Positions 1 through 7,308 of a DNA stretch of 14,042 nucleotides are shown here, piece by piece (positions within the stretch are counted from its first letter, which is position 1; each line of letters starts with the position of its first letter). The notes under the pieces were generated by a model. It was not told where the DNA came from. It worked only from the letters and a program-made list of their open reading frames with translations, and did not search any database. The position numbers and the translations under genes were made by a program. Source of the stretch: Candidatus Trichofilum aggregatum (GTDB lineage: Bacteria > Chloroflexota > Anaerolineae > Promineifilales > Promineifilaceae); NCBI GenBank assembly GCA_016716885.1, contig JADJUV010000141.1, forward strand, positions 1-14,042, given 5' to 3'.

Positions 1-965
1 AAGCTCTGTCCTGTATTCCTTAACTGCACCACGGCGGTTTCGGCCGTATCTCCTGGTAACCAGACTTCAGGCGTAGGGGGAAGGGTAGGTGTCGCTGTGG
101 GCGTGGGTGTCGCCGTTGGTGTCGGTGTGGGCGTGGGCACAAAGGGCTGAAGATTAACCGTGATCGTGGAGAAAGAGGCCCGGTCTTGCAAGAAATTGAT
201 CCGGCCCTGGATTACCCCGATCTCTTGTTCGATGGCGGTTAGCTCATTGTGCACGGCCAGCGTCTCCGAGATGGTGGTGGCTTGTTCCAGGAAGGTGCGT
301 AAACGATCTTGGGTGGCGTGCAAATTGCCCAGGCGGGAATTCAGGTCTACATACTCATCGGTCACATCTTCGCCGGTGGCCGATTCGTCCAGGACGATAC
401 CCAGGGTGCGGAAGGCTCGCATAGCCGCCTCGAACTGGTTGACTGGCACGGCGACTTCGATATCGGCAAAACGGAATCCGCCGTTACCTGTCCAGATACG
501 TTGACCGATTACATAACCGCCAAAGTCTACGGTTAAGTTGATGAGTTCTTCCGCGGCCGCGTCTGCATCTCTTACCTCAATGGTCATATCCCCATCTTTA
601 ATAATGAGCCGGGCCTGGGCCTGTTGCGCCGGGTTGGTGTCACTACTGGCAACGGGGCCGCTGCTTTCCCCCGCAACACCACCTGGTTCAGAGGTGACAA
701 CAACTTGTTCCACGACTGTTTCGCCGCTAACTTCTACTATCTGTGTGACTTACCTCTTGCACTGCTGTATCCCTCATCAAACTCAGACTCAGGGTGCGTT
801 ATCGCCACCATTACTGAAGCTATCGCGACTACTACCACCACAAGCGGCGAGAAGCAGTGCGGCCGCGAAGAAACAAAGCAAGGTGATTAAAATAAAGGGT
901 AGGGGGCGAGATCGGCGTAGAATGCGGCGTGAGATACGCCCTGTGAGAGGGGATTGCTGGTTCAT
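1..965 (-). CDS. DUF4349 lipoprotein, 3' end outside window, frame broken by two indels
   Basis: Reading the minus strand from ATG at 965 (AGGAG ribosome site 8 bases upstream) gives a basic N-terminus, a hydrophobic segment and a lipobox LAAC with the lipid-anchored Cys at residue 42 (codon 842-840). This is an exported lipoprotein signal. The frame then meets five stops between 791 and 750. From 749 to the window edge the same frame is open: an acidic linker, a DUF4349 domain (ARLIIKDGDMTIEV, DFGGYVIGQ, ATGEDVTDEYVDL), a coiled-coil-like stretch (about 310-180) and a Pro/Thr-rich linker (140-60). The bridge between 800 and 740 is open in the +1 frame, so one extra C at 792-794 and one missing base near 752-740 would restore the gene. 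Family members usually end in a membrane helix, which would lie beyond position 1. The DUF4349 function is unknown, probably envelope-related. The call of family is firm; whether the gene is truly broken is not. Confidence 0.8.
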
Positions 966-1010
966 TTCTTCTTCTCCTGGCTAACAGCAAACAATAAAAT
1001 GGCGTAACCC

Positions 1011-1032
1011 TTCAGTCTCATAAACGACTGAA
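1011..1032. repeat. 7-bp inverted repeat in the lipoprotein 5' region
   Basis: TTCAGTC (1011-1017) and GACTGAA (1026-1032) are perfect inverted arms around 8 bases. It lies 46 bases upstream of the minus-strand lipoprotein start, so it could be an operator or a hairpin in the 5' leader. No function is assigned. The rest of 966-1200 is AT-rich and shows no gene. Confidence 0.4.
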
Positions 1033-1200
1033 CCAACTTGCTATCATAAATTTATCTCTGGCCAGGCTAAAGAAAATTAGTTCCATTCGGGTTTGACAAC
1101 TGAATCGTTACAAAGGGTAAATATTTGGCTAACGCTCATTATAAGGGCAAAACCCCGATAATTTACAGCCTGATTTTTCCTGAGAAAGCCGTCCAAATTT

Positions 1201-1228
1201 TTGACAATCAGATGCAGCTTGTTATACT
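1201..1228 (+). promoter_or_regulatory. sigma-70-type promoter for metK
   Basis: A perfect -35 box TTGACA (1201-1206) and a -10 box TATACT (1223-1228) are separated by 16 bases. Transcription would start near 1235, just before the SAM-I aptamer at 1268. A weaker TTGACA (1093-1098) with TAAATA (1118-1123) at 19 bases lies upstream and may be an alternative. Confidence 0.75.
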
Positions 1229-1265
1229 GGTTGCTTGCTTATTCTCTTAACAATTTATGATCCAG

Positions 1266-1371
1266 ATTTCTTATCCGGAGCAGTGGAGGGAACAGCCCGA
1301 CGAAACTGCAGCAACCTCCTGAATATCAGGAAGGTGCTAATTCTGTCAGCAGTTGCTGAAAGATAAGAGGA
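1266..1371 (+). promoter_or_regulatory. SAM-I (S-box) riboswitch aptamer
   Basis: The leader carries the S-box core: CTTATC (1270-1275) pairs with GATAAG (1362-1367) as P1. Between them are the conserved blocks GTGGAGGGA, GCCCGACGAAAC and GCAACC on the 5' side and AAGGTGCTAATTC on the 3' side. The P1 3' strand AAGAGG (1365-1370) is also complementary to CCTCTT (1389-1394) in the 5' arm of the following terminator. This is the expected switch: SAM stabilises P1 and lets the terminator form, while low SAM favours the antiterminator. It controls metK, a standard S-box target. Confidence 0.95.
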
Positions 1372-1385
1372 AACAGCAGATAATG

Positions 1386-1417
1386 CGGCCTCTTGCCTCG
1401 GCAAGAGGCCGTTTTTT
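1386..1417 (+). terminator. expression-platform terminator of the SAM-I riboswitch
   Basis: CGGCCTCTTGC (1386-1396) pairs perfectly with GCAAGAGGCCG (1401-1411) around a CTCG loop, and six T follow (1412-1417). It lies between the aptamer and the metK ribosome site GGAGG (1443-1447). Confidence 0.93.
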
Positions 1418-1455
1418 GTATCCACCCATTTATACGTTTTACGGAGGTTTTACCA

Positions 1456-2687
1456 ATGAGTACCACTTTTATGGAGTCCCCCAAGTTACTATTCACATCT
1501 GAATCCGTAACCGAAAGGCATCCCGACAAAATTGCGACCAGATCAGCGATGCCATTCTGGACGCTATCATGGCCCAGGACCCTATGGCCCGTGTAGCTTG
1601 CGAAACGGCCGTTAAGACCGGTTATGTCATGGTCTTTGGCGAAATCACGACCACAGCCTTTGTGAATGTTGATGATCTGGTTCGTCAGGTCGTCAAAGAA
1701 ATCGGTTTTGATAGCAGTGATAAAGGTTTTGATGGCAATACTTGTGGCGTTCTCTCTGCCATTGCCAGCCAAAGCCCCGATATTGCCCAGGGGGTAGATA
1801 AAGCCCTGGAATACCGTAACAACGGCCACGAAGATGCCATCATTGATTCGATTGGTGCGGGCGATCAGGGAATGATGTTTGGTTTTGCTTGCAACGAAAC
1901 CACCACCTACATGCCTCTGCCCGTTTACCTGGCCCACAAACTCACCCGCCGCCTGACCGAAGTGCGCAAAAATGGCACCTTGCCCTGGGTACGCCCAGAT
2001 GGTAAATCTCAGGTAACCATCGAATATAGCCATGGCAAACCTGCCCGCGTACATACCGTGCTCATCAGCACCCAACATGCCCCCGAAGTGGATGCCGATA
2101 CCATTCGGCAAAGCCTGATCAAGCATGTGATCGAGCCAGTTTTGCCTGCCGAACTGGTAGATGATGAATTACTCATTTACATCAACCCCACAGGCCGTTT
2201 TGTCGTCGGTGGCCCGATGGGTGATGCCGGTCTGACCGGCCGCAAAATTATTGTGGACACCTATGGTGGCATGGGCCGGCATGGGGGTGGGGCGTTCAGC
2301 GGTAAAGATTGCACTAAAGTAGATCGTAGTGCCGCTTATGCCGCCCGGTGGGTCGCCAAAAATATTGTGGCCGCTGGTTTGGCGGAGCGATGTGAAGTTC
2401 AGTTAGCCTATGCCATTGGTGTGGCGCGGCCGCTGTCGGTAAATGTTGAAACCTTTGGCACCAGCATCTACTCGGCCGAAGAACTGGTCGCTCTCATTGA
2501 TCAGAACTTCGATCTGCGCCCTGGGGCGATTATTCGTGACCTGGACCTACGCCGCCCCATTTATCGCCAGACCGCCGCTTATGGGCATTTTGGCCGTGAC
2601 GATCTGGACCTGCCCTGGGAACAGCTTAACAAAGTAGAAGCGTTAAGCCGTTCCGCTGAACTGTTGCGGCAATCCGTCCCCGCCTGA
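1456..2687 (+). CDS. metK: S-adenosylmethionine synthetase, frame broken near N terminus
   Basis: MetK makes SAM from methionine and ATP in the cytoplasm. ATG at 1456 follows GGAGG by 8 bases and begins MSTTFMESPKLLFTSESVTE, as expected. The frame is lost at 1532-1533: after HPDKI the family sequence CDQISDAILDAIMAQ continues in the next frame from 1533, as if one T were missing from a T run. The remainder to 2687 is uninterrupted and has GAGDQG, the GGGAFSGKD loop with TKVDRSAAY, and a normal C-terminus. The invariant TEGHPD reads TERHPD; this also fits one extra A at 1514-1516 plus one missing C at 1519. Corrected length is about 410 residues, normal for the family. The open part alone, from ATG 1569, would lack the N-terminal substrate-binding His/Asp. 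The SAM-I leader supports the identity. Confidence 0.93.
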
Positions 2688-2726
2688 AGTTGATAGGGGC
2701 ATTTTCAACCCGTTTTAACCAAAGTC

Positions 2727-2867
2727 CAACGGTTTTGAAGTTTTAACAAATTAATAAGAGTATAGAGGAGTAAGCACGCCAGATGCCACCGGTTATCACC
2801 GTTCGCACGTGGGCGTGCTCACTCCTCTCTATACCAGTATTAATTTGTTGAGTCCCAATAACCGTTG
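2727..2867. repeat. nested long inverted repeat, about 140 bases
   Basis: Outer arms CAACGGTT (2727-2734) and AACCGTTG (2860-2867) are perfect. After a 10x10 unpaired section come AACAAATTAATA (2745-2756) and TATTAATTTGTT (2838-2849), also perfect. Inside these, AGAGGAGT (2764-2771) pairs with ACTCCTCT (2821-2828) and AGCACGCC (2773-2780) with GGCGTGCT (2812-2819). The loop of about 31 bases contains a small CGGT-TATC-ACCG hairpin. There is no reading frame and no T run, so it is not a plain terminator. It may be a miniature mobile element, a palindromic repeat or a structured RNA. A direct repeat GTTTTAAC lies at 2712-2719 and 2740-2747. Confidence 0.75.
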
Positions 2868-2920
2868 ACGAAATCTGCACAACGTTCAAATTGAGAATTG
2901 CTGAAAAAAGGTTTTGGTTT

Positions 2921-2970
2921 GTAGGGGCAACGTTAGTCGTTCAACGACAGCCCGCTCAAGCGGTCACTAC
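2921..2970. repeat. compact 50-base palindromic intergenic element
   Basis: The element is bounded by GTAG and CTAC and packs two tight palindromes: GTCGTT-C-AACGAC (2936-2948) and CCGCT-CA-AGCGG (2952-2963), with AACGTT at 2929-2934. It carries no coding sequence. The layout resembles REP-like elements scattered between genes; only one clear copy is seen in this window, so its repetitive nature is inferred. Confidence 0.5.
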
Positions 2971-3047
2971 GAACTAAAACATGAACATCTAGAGTGGTCA
3001 TTGGTCGCTGAAATGAGCTGGTAACGAACAAATGAGACAGTGAAATT

Positions 3048-3076
3048 TTGACGCCAGAGGACGGCTGGGTTAGAAT
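3048..3076 (+). promoter_or_regulatory. candidate promoter upstream of ffh
   Basis: TTGACG (3048-3053) and TAGAAT (3071-3076) are spaced by 17 bases. Predicted start near 3083 would place both following hairpins at the very 5' end of the ffh transcript. Confidence 0.5.
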
Positions 3077-3080
3077 CATC

Positions 3081-3105
3081 CGGCTGGAAATCTTCTGGCC
3101 GTTTT
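3081..3105 (+). terminator. short terminator-like hairpin
   Basis: CGGCTGGAA (3081-3089) pairs with TTCTGGCCG (3093-3101), with two G-T wobbles and a 3-base loop, followed by four T. It is the first of two tandem hairpins before ffh. It may end readthrough from metK or lie at the 5' end of the ffh mRNA. Confidence 0.45.
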
Positions 3106-3121
3106 GACGTTGTAAACCGAT

Positions 3122-3174
3122 AAACGTAGTCGTATTTCCTGATCAATAGACAGGAAGTTGCGACTACGTTTTTT
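3122..3174 (+). terminator. terminator-like hairpin upstream of ffh
   Basis: AAACGTAGTCG (3122-3132) pairs perfectly with CGACTACGTTT (3161-3171), and an inner stem TTCCTG (3136-3141) pairs with CAGGAA (3151-3156). A run of six T covers 3169-3174, partly in the stem. It stands 50 bases before the ffh start, so it is either the end of an upstream transcript or an attenuator. Confidence 0.6.
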
Positions 3175-3189
3175 CACGAATAGCTTTGA

Positions 3190-3206
3190 GTGATTATTGT
3201 AATCAC
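3190..3206. promoter_or_regulatory. operator-like palindrome before ffh
   Basis: GTGATTA-TTG-TAATCAC is a perfect 7+3+7 inverted repeat 19 bases before the ffh start. A second palindrome with the same half-site in opposite order, ATCAC-TAG-GTGAT, lies at 3233-3245 just inside the gene. Either a protein site or alternating RNA pairings around the start codon are possible. The half-site spacing does not fit CRP. Confidence 0.4.
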
Positions 3207-3224
3207 ACAATCCATTGAGTTGCT

Positions 3225-4574
3225 GTGTTTGAATCACTAGGTGATCGCCTACAAAAAGTATTTAACCAGTTAACCCGGCGTGGCAAACTAACCGAGGCTG
3301 ACGTGGATGCCGCTATGCGCGAAGTCCGTCTGGCCCTGCTGGAAGCAGACGTCAATTTTAAGGTGGTTAAAAACTTTGTGCAGCGAGTACGTGAACGAGC
3401 TATCGGTCAGGAAGTGATGAGTAGCCTCACACCGGGCCAGCAGGTCGTCAAAATTGTTCACGACGAGCTGATCACAACCCTGGGCGCAGCGGGGCGGCTC
3501 AATCTGGGTGCCCAATCGCCGGCGGTGATTATGCTGGTGGGTTTGCAGGGAGCCGGTAAAACGACCATGGCCGCCAAACTGGCCTTGCACCTACGCAAGA
3601 AGGGCAGTCGCCCGTTGCTGGTAGCGGCGGACGTATACCGACCGGCCGCTATTGACCAGTTGCAGACATTGGGTAAACAGCTACAAATACCGGTTTACAG
3701 TGAAGGCACATCGGCCAAACCTCCAGAGTTGGCGGCCAGAGCCGTCAAAGAAGCGGTTAATGCCGGGCATACGGTGGTGATTGTGGACACCGCCGGTCGT
3801 CTGAACATTGATGAGATGATGATGGATGAGATTAAGGCGATTAAGGCCAAACTCTCACCCATTGAAACGCTGTTGGTGGCTGATGCGATGACCGGTCAGG
3901 AAGCGGTGCGGGTAGCAACGGACTTTCATACGGCCGTGAGCCTCACTGGCCTGGTTATGACCAAAATTGATGGTGATGCTAGAGGTGGGGCGGCCATCTC
4001 GATGCGTGAAGTGACCCATGTGCCGATTAAGTTCTTGGGCGTGGGGGAAAAGCTAGACGCGTTAGAAGTGTTCCATCCAGATCGGTTGGCAGGGCGCATT
4101 TTGGGCATGGGTGATATGCTTTCACTCATTGAGAAAGCCCAGTCGGAAATGGATCAGGATGAGGCGAAACGGGCGGGCGACCGCCTGATGAGTGGCAAGT
4201 TTGATCTGGAAGATTTCCTGAAGCAGATGCAACAGATGAAGCGGCTTGGCCCGGTGACTAAATTGATGGAGATGATCCCAGGTATGGGACAGGCCATGGC
4301 CGGGGTCGATATGAGTAACGCCGAACAGGAGCTTAAACGGATCGAAGCGATGATTTATTCGATGACGTTGGCGGAACGGCGTGATCCGGCCCTGATTAAG
4401 GCCAGTCGGAAACGACGTATTGCTGTGGGTTCGGGAACATCGGTGCAGGAAATCAATGTGCTTCTCAAGCAGTTTCGTGAGATGCAAACGATGATGAAGC
4501 AGTTACGTGGCGGCGGCGGCCGCGGCAATAATATGTTGTCCCGTTTGATGGGCAATGTACGCGGCCGCATGTAG
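3225..4574 (+). CDS. ffh: signal recognition particle protein SRP54 (Ffh)
   Basis: Ffh binds 4.5S RNA and signal peptides of nascent chains, and as a GTPase docks with FtsY to target proteins to the membrane. The 449 residues are normal length. The N domain (about 1-95) precedes the G domain, with P-loop GLQGAGKTT (106-114), DTAGR (188-192) and TKIDGDARGG (246-255). The methionine-rich M domain (about 295-430) has GKFDLEDFLKQMQQMK, IPGMG and the RNA-binding stretch around SRKRRIAVGSG. The C-terminus is glycine-rich. Start is GTG at 3225, because a TGA lies in frame a few codons upstream (3216-3218); the ribosome site is weak (TGAG). It opens the ffh-rpsP-khpA-rimM cluster. Two GCGGCCGC sites lie at the very 3' end (4516, 4561). 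Confidence 0.97.
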   Translation: MFESLGDRLQKVFNQLTRRGKLTEADVDAAMREVRLALLEADVNFKVVKNFVQRVRERAIGQEVMSSLTPGQQVVKIVHDELITTLGAAGRLNLGAQSPAVIMLVGLQGAGKTTMAAKLALHLRKKGSRPLLVAADVYRPAAIDQLQTLGKQLQIPVYSEGTSAKPPELAARAVKEAVNAGHTVVIVDTAGRLNIDEMMMDEIKAIKAKLSPIETLLVADAMTGQEAVRVATDFHTAVSLTGLVMTKIDGDARGGAAISMREVTHVPIKFLGVGEKLDALEVFHPDRLAGRILGMGDMLSLIEKAQSEMDQDEAKRAGDRLMSGKFDLEDFLKQMQQMKRLGPVTKLMEMIPGMGQAMAGVDMSNAEQELKRIEAMIYSMTLAERRDPALIKASRKRRIAVGSGTSVQEINVLLKQFREMQTMMKQLRGGGGRGNNMLSRLMGNVRGRM

Positions 4575-4626
4575 TCAGTTTACCTATTTAGATCAGTAAA
4601 TTGTTTTATGGAGTGGAGATAAGAAC

Positions 4627-5118
4627 ATGGTTCGTATTCGTCTGACTCGGACAGGGCTGAAGAAACAGCCTAGCTATCGTGTTGTTGTCGCGGAAAAAGA
4701 AGCTAAACGCGATGGCAAATTCATTGAGTTAATTGGTCATTACAATCCCCGTACCGATCCTTTGGTCTTCAATATTCAGGAAGATCGGGCGCTGTACTGG
4801 TTAAGTGTCGGCGCGCAAGCCAGTGACGCAGTGCGTCGTTTGTTGGAAAAACAGGGCACATACGCCCGTCTGGCTCGCCTGCATGGTGGTGAACCGCTGG
4901 ATGCTTTGGTTGCTGAGTATGAAGGTAAACCAGTTGCTGTGGCTGCCCCGGTGGCCGAAGCGAAACCCACCATTCTGGAAAAGGTTACCGAAGTCGTCGC
5001 TGAAGTTGTCGAAGAGGTGAAGGAAGTTGCCGGGGCCGTCGTTGAGGCCGTGAGTGGCGAGACTGAAGTGGCTGAGGAAGCAACCGAAGAGGGTTCTGAG
5101 GAAGCGGCCAACGCCTAA
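4627..5118 (+). CDS. rpsP: 30S ribosomal protein S16 with long acidic C-terminal tail
   Basis: S16 binds 16S rRNA and is needed for 30S assembly. Residues 1-80 hold the normal S16 fold (MVRIRLTRTGLKKQPSYR at the start, then GHYNPRTDP and RALYWLSVGAQ). The usual protein is about 80-90 residues; here 163. Residues about 105-163 are an Ala/Val/Glu-rich acidic tail with repeated VTEVVAEVVEEV-like segments and EE pairs, probably helical or disordered. The ribosome site GGAG lies about 10 bases before ATG 4627. It follows ffh by 52 bases and khpA begins 6 bases after its stop, so they are likely co-transcribed. Confidence 0.97.
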   Translation: MVRIRLTRTGLKKQPSYRVVVAEKEAKRDGKFIELIGHYNPRTDPLVFNIQEDRALYWLSVGAQASDAVRRLLEKQGTYARLARLHGGEPLDALVAEYEGKPVAVAAPVAEAKPTILEKVTEVVAEVVEEVKEVAGAVVEAVSGETEVAEEATEEGSEEAANA

Positions 5119-5124
5119 ACCATT

Positions 5125-5355
5125 ATGTATGCAGAATTAGTCGAATACGTGGTGAAATCCCTGGTAGATGATCCGGAAAGTGTGTCGGTAGAAGAGACGC
5201 GTCAATCGGATCAAGTTTTGCTGGAACTGCGTGTAGCAGAACCGGACATGGGCCGGGTTATTGGCAAGGGTGGACGAGTCATCAATGCTGTCCGCTCGAT
5301 TGTCCAGATCGCGGCCGCGAAGAAAGGTGAACGGATTTCCCTAGAAATCATCTAA
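5125..5355 (+). CDS. khpA: KH-domain RNA-binding protein KhpA
   Basis: This small (76 residue) single KH domain protein has the RNA-gripping loop GKGG at residues 47-50 within VIGKGGRVINAVRSIV. KhpA of other bacteria pairs with KhpB/EloR and affects cell division and RNA metabolism. The position between rpsP and rimM is conserved in many bacteria. It starts 6 bases after the rpsP stop with no good ribosome site, which suggests translational coupling. One GCGGCCGC (5311) encodes Ala-Ala-Ala in the KH fold. Confidence 0.92.
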   Translation: MYAELVEYVVKSLVDDPESVSVEETRQSDQVLLELRVAEPDMGRVIGKGGRVINAVRSIVQIAAAKKGERISLEII

Positions 5356-5390
5356 ATTATGGGGACGTTAGTTTGCCACCTCATGATCCG

Positions 5391-5419
5391 TTGGTGCATT
5401 GATTTAGCCAATACACCAA
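5391..5419 (+). repeat. hairpin between khpA and rimM
   Basis: TTGGTG (5391-5396) pairs with CACCAA (5414-5419), and inside ATTG (5398-5401) pairs with CAAT (5409-5412) across one C/A mismatch. No T run follows, so it is more likely a processing or stability element than a terminator. Confidence 0.4.
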
Positions 5420-5508
5420 TGGATGAATGGGCCGGTTAACTCATTACCCTTTTTCCTGCCTTGAATAACAAACCAAGCAAAAAACAGGCAAACCAGGAAC
5501 GGGGTCTG

Positions 5509-6033
5509 ATGGGTGAATCCTCTCAGCCCCGTTTTTTGGTCATTGGTCAGATCGTGCGGCCGCATGGCGTCCGTGGTGAAGTGCGCGCCGACATTCATAC
5601 CGAATTGCCGGAGCGGTTCACCTGGCTCAAAGAGATTTATTTAGCCACCGACGAAACCGGTGCGGATGCCACCACCTGGCTCATTGAGGCGTTGCGTTTT
5701 CACCAGGGGCAAGTTCTGTTGAAGCTGGCCTCGATGAATGATCGGGTTGAAGCCGAAACATTACGCGGTCACTGGCTGCTTGTCCCTGAGGATGAAGCGA
5801 TTCCCCTGGAAGAAGGAGAGTATTTCCTTTACCAGTTAGTAGGTCTGGCTGTTTATACGGATGAGGCTGAACTGCTAGGGGAATTAGTCGAAGTGATTGA
5901 AACCGGGGCCAATAATGTCTTTGTCGTGCGTGGGGCAGAGCGGGAGTGGTTGCTACCAGACACGGATGAAGTCGTGCTAGAAATAGATTTTGACAGCGGC
6001 CGCATGACGGTTCACCTCATTCCTGGTTTGTAA
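5509..6033 (+). CDS. rimM: ribosome maturation factor RimM
   Basis: RimM assists late maturation of the 30S head through S19. The N-terminal domain contains IGQIVRPHGVRGEVRA; the C-terminal PRC-barrel has EYFLYQLVG, GANNVFVVRG and a final LIPGL. ATG 5509 gives 174 residues, the usual size, and has AGGA upstream; an earlier in-frame TTG at 5461 lacks a ribosome site and would add 16 polar residues not typical of the family. trmD and rplS, which often follow rimM, are absent here. A GCGGCCGC site touches the stop codon directly (6034-6041). Confidence 0.94.
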   Translation: MGESSQPRFLVIGQIVRPHGVRGEVRADIHTELPERFTWLKEIYLATDETGADATTWLIEALRFHQGQVLLKLASMNDRVEAETLRGHWLLVPEDEAIPLEEGEYFLYQLVGLAVYTDEAELLGELVEVIETGANNVFVVRGAEREWLLPDTDEVVLEIDFDSGRMTVHLIPGL

Positions 6034-6079
6034 GCGGCCGCGGACACAGTGCCAAACCAGCGTCATTTGTAGCAGTTTC

Positions 6080-6107
6080 TTGACACATTTTCACCCCATG
6101 TTATTGT
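6080..6107 (+). promoter_or_regulatory. promoter for dprA
   Basis: TTGACA (6080-6085) and TATTGT (6102-6107) are 16 bases apart. With 156 bases between rimM and dprA, this suggests that dprA starts a new transcription unit. Confidence 0.6.
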
Positions 6108-6189
6108 AGAAAATAGAAAACAGCGTTAAACAGGAAAGAAGGTACCCCTCTTCTACTGTTTGCCTTGTTCGGGTTCTTGAGAATAAGCT

Positions 6190-7308
6190 ATGGCAGACCT
6201 GAAATATTGGCTGGGATTTAGTCTGGTTAAAGGGATAGGCCCGGCCAAAGTGCGCGCACTTTGGGATCATTTTGGCTCCCTCGCCAATGCCTGGCAGGCC
6301 AACGAGTCAATGTTGCAGCGTCTGGGATTGGGAGCGGCTACGATTGAGAGCCTGCTCACAACCCGATCTCAGGTTAATCTAGATAGCGAATTAGAGCGCG
6401 TACAAAAACAGGGCATACAGCTTCTAACCTGGGATACACCTGAGTATCCCCGTTATTTGGTCGAAGTGCCGACGGCCCCACCGGTGCTCTACCTGAAAGG
6501 TGATTTGTGCGAACAAGATCAGTTTGCCGTGGCGGTAGTGGGGACACGCCGTTTGACGACATACGGGCGGCAGGTCACCCATGAACTGGTGACGGGGCTG
6601 GTTAGGCAAGGCATCACCATTGTGAGCGGGTTGGCCAAGGGGATTGACGCGGTGGCTCACAAAGCGGCCCTGGATGCTGGTGGACGCACTTTAGCCGTGT
6701 TAGGCTCTGGCCTGGACAACATTTACCCTTCGGAAAACCGCAAATTGGCCCAACAGATTTATGGTGGGCAGGGAGCTGTCATCAGTGAGTACCCACTAGG
6801 AATGCCACCCGATGCCCGCAATTTCCCCCCGCGTAACCGGCTGATCAGCGGTTTGTCATTGGGAGTGGTGGTCATCGAAGCTGGGGAGAAGAGTGGTGCG
6901 CTCATCACCGCTCGTTTCGCGGCGGAACAGGATCGGGACGTGTTTGCGGTGCCGGGGCCAATCAATAGTGCGGCGAGTTGGGGCACGAACCGTCTCATTC
7001 AAGAAGGGGCAAAATTAGTGATGCGGGTGGAAGATATTTTGGAAGAGTTGAACCTGTTTATGATGGCCGAACAGGTGGCTATTCAGGCGGTGGTTCCTGA
7101 TACGCCCGAAGAGGCGGTGCTGTTGCACCATATGTCGCGTCAGCCGGTGCATATTGATGAATTGGTGCGGGTTTCCGGTTTGAATGGGGCCACAACGAGC
7201 AGTACGCTTATGCTGATGGAACTGAAAGGGATTATCCAACAGGTAGGTGGGATGAATTACGTGTTGTTGCGGGAACCGGATGTCGAGTACAAGGTCAGTA
7301 AACCGTGA
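6190..7308 (+). CDS. dprA: DNA-processing protein DprA
   Basis: DprA binds incoming single-stranded DNA during transformation and loads RecA; it is also kept in many non-competent bacteria. The 372 residues show a helix-hairpin-helix-like N-terminus (GIGPAKVRALWDHFG, 15-29) and the Rossmann-type DprA core with VGTRRLTTYG (117-126), SGLAKGIDAVAH (146-157), LGSGLDNIYP (171-180), PRNRLISGLS (214-223) and GALITARFA (236-244). Around 300-360 is a small winged-helix domain (VHIDELVRVSGL). The start ATG 6190 has only a weak GAG upstream. The neighbour topA two genes on is a frequent DprA neighbour elsewhere. Spacing of 123 bases to the next gene holds a low-complexity GCCAAG repeat (about 7340-7357). 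Confidence 0.95.
   Translation: MADLKYWLGFSLVKGIGPAKVRALWDHFGSLANAWQANESMLQRLGLGAATIESLLTTRSQVNLDSELERVQKQGIQLLTWDTPEYPRYLVEVPTAPPVLYLKGDLCEQDQFAVAVVGTRRLTTYGRQVTHELVTGLVRQGITIVSGLAKGIDAVAHKAALDAGGRTLAVLGSGLDNIYPSENRKLAQQIYGGQGAVISEYPLGMPPDARNFPPRNRLISGLSLGVVVIEAGEKSGALITARFAAEQDRDVFAVPGPINSAASWGTNRLIQEGAKLVMRVEDILEELNLFMMAEQVAIQAVVPDTPEEAVLLHHMSRQPVHIDELVRVSGLNGATTSSTLMLMELKGIIQQVGGMNYVLLREPDVEYKVSKP

Noticed and set aside
60..150. Tandem GT-rich repeat as a microsatellite or CRISPR-like array
   Set aside because: In the minus-strand frame it encodes the Pro/Thr linker of the lipoprotein; there are no spacers.
538..984. Plus-strand open frame opposite the lipoprotein
   Set aside because: The minus strand carries a recognised signal peptide and DUF4349 domain; the plus frame is a shadow.
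1326..2126. 266-codon minus-strand open frame over metK
   Set aside because: It is antisense to clear MetK protein sequence and also overlaps the riboswitch; no family resemblance.
3060..3180. 4.5S (SRP) RNA gene next to ffh
   Set aside because: The hairpins lack the conserved SRP RNA tip with GGAAGCAGC-type sequence and look like terminators.
3190..3206. CRP/FNR binding site
   Set aside because: The half-sites are 9 bases apart, not the 6 of CRP, and lack the TTGAT of FNR.
4581..4605. Weak inverted repeat TTTAC/GTAAA between ffh and rpsP
   Set aside because: Five-base arms with a long loop are expected by chance and no T run follows.
5461..5508. TTG start for rimM at 5461
   Set aside because: No ribosome site, and the extra 16 polar residues are not part of the RimM fold; ATG 5509 fits better.
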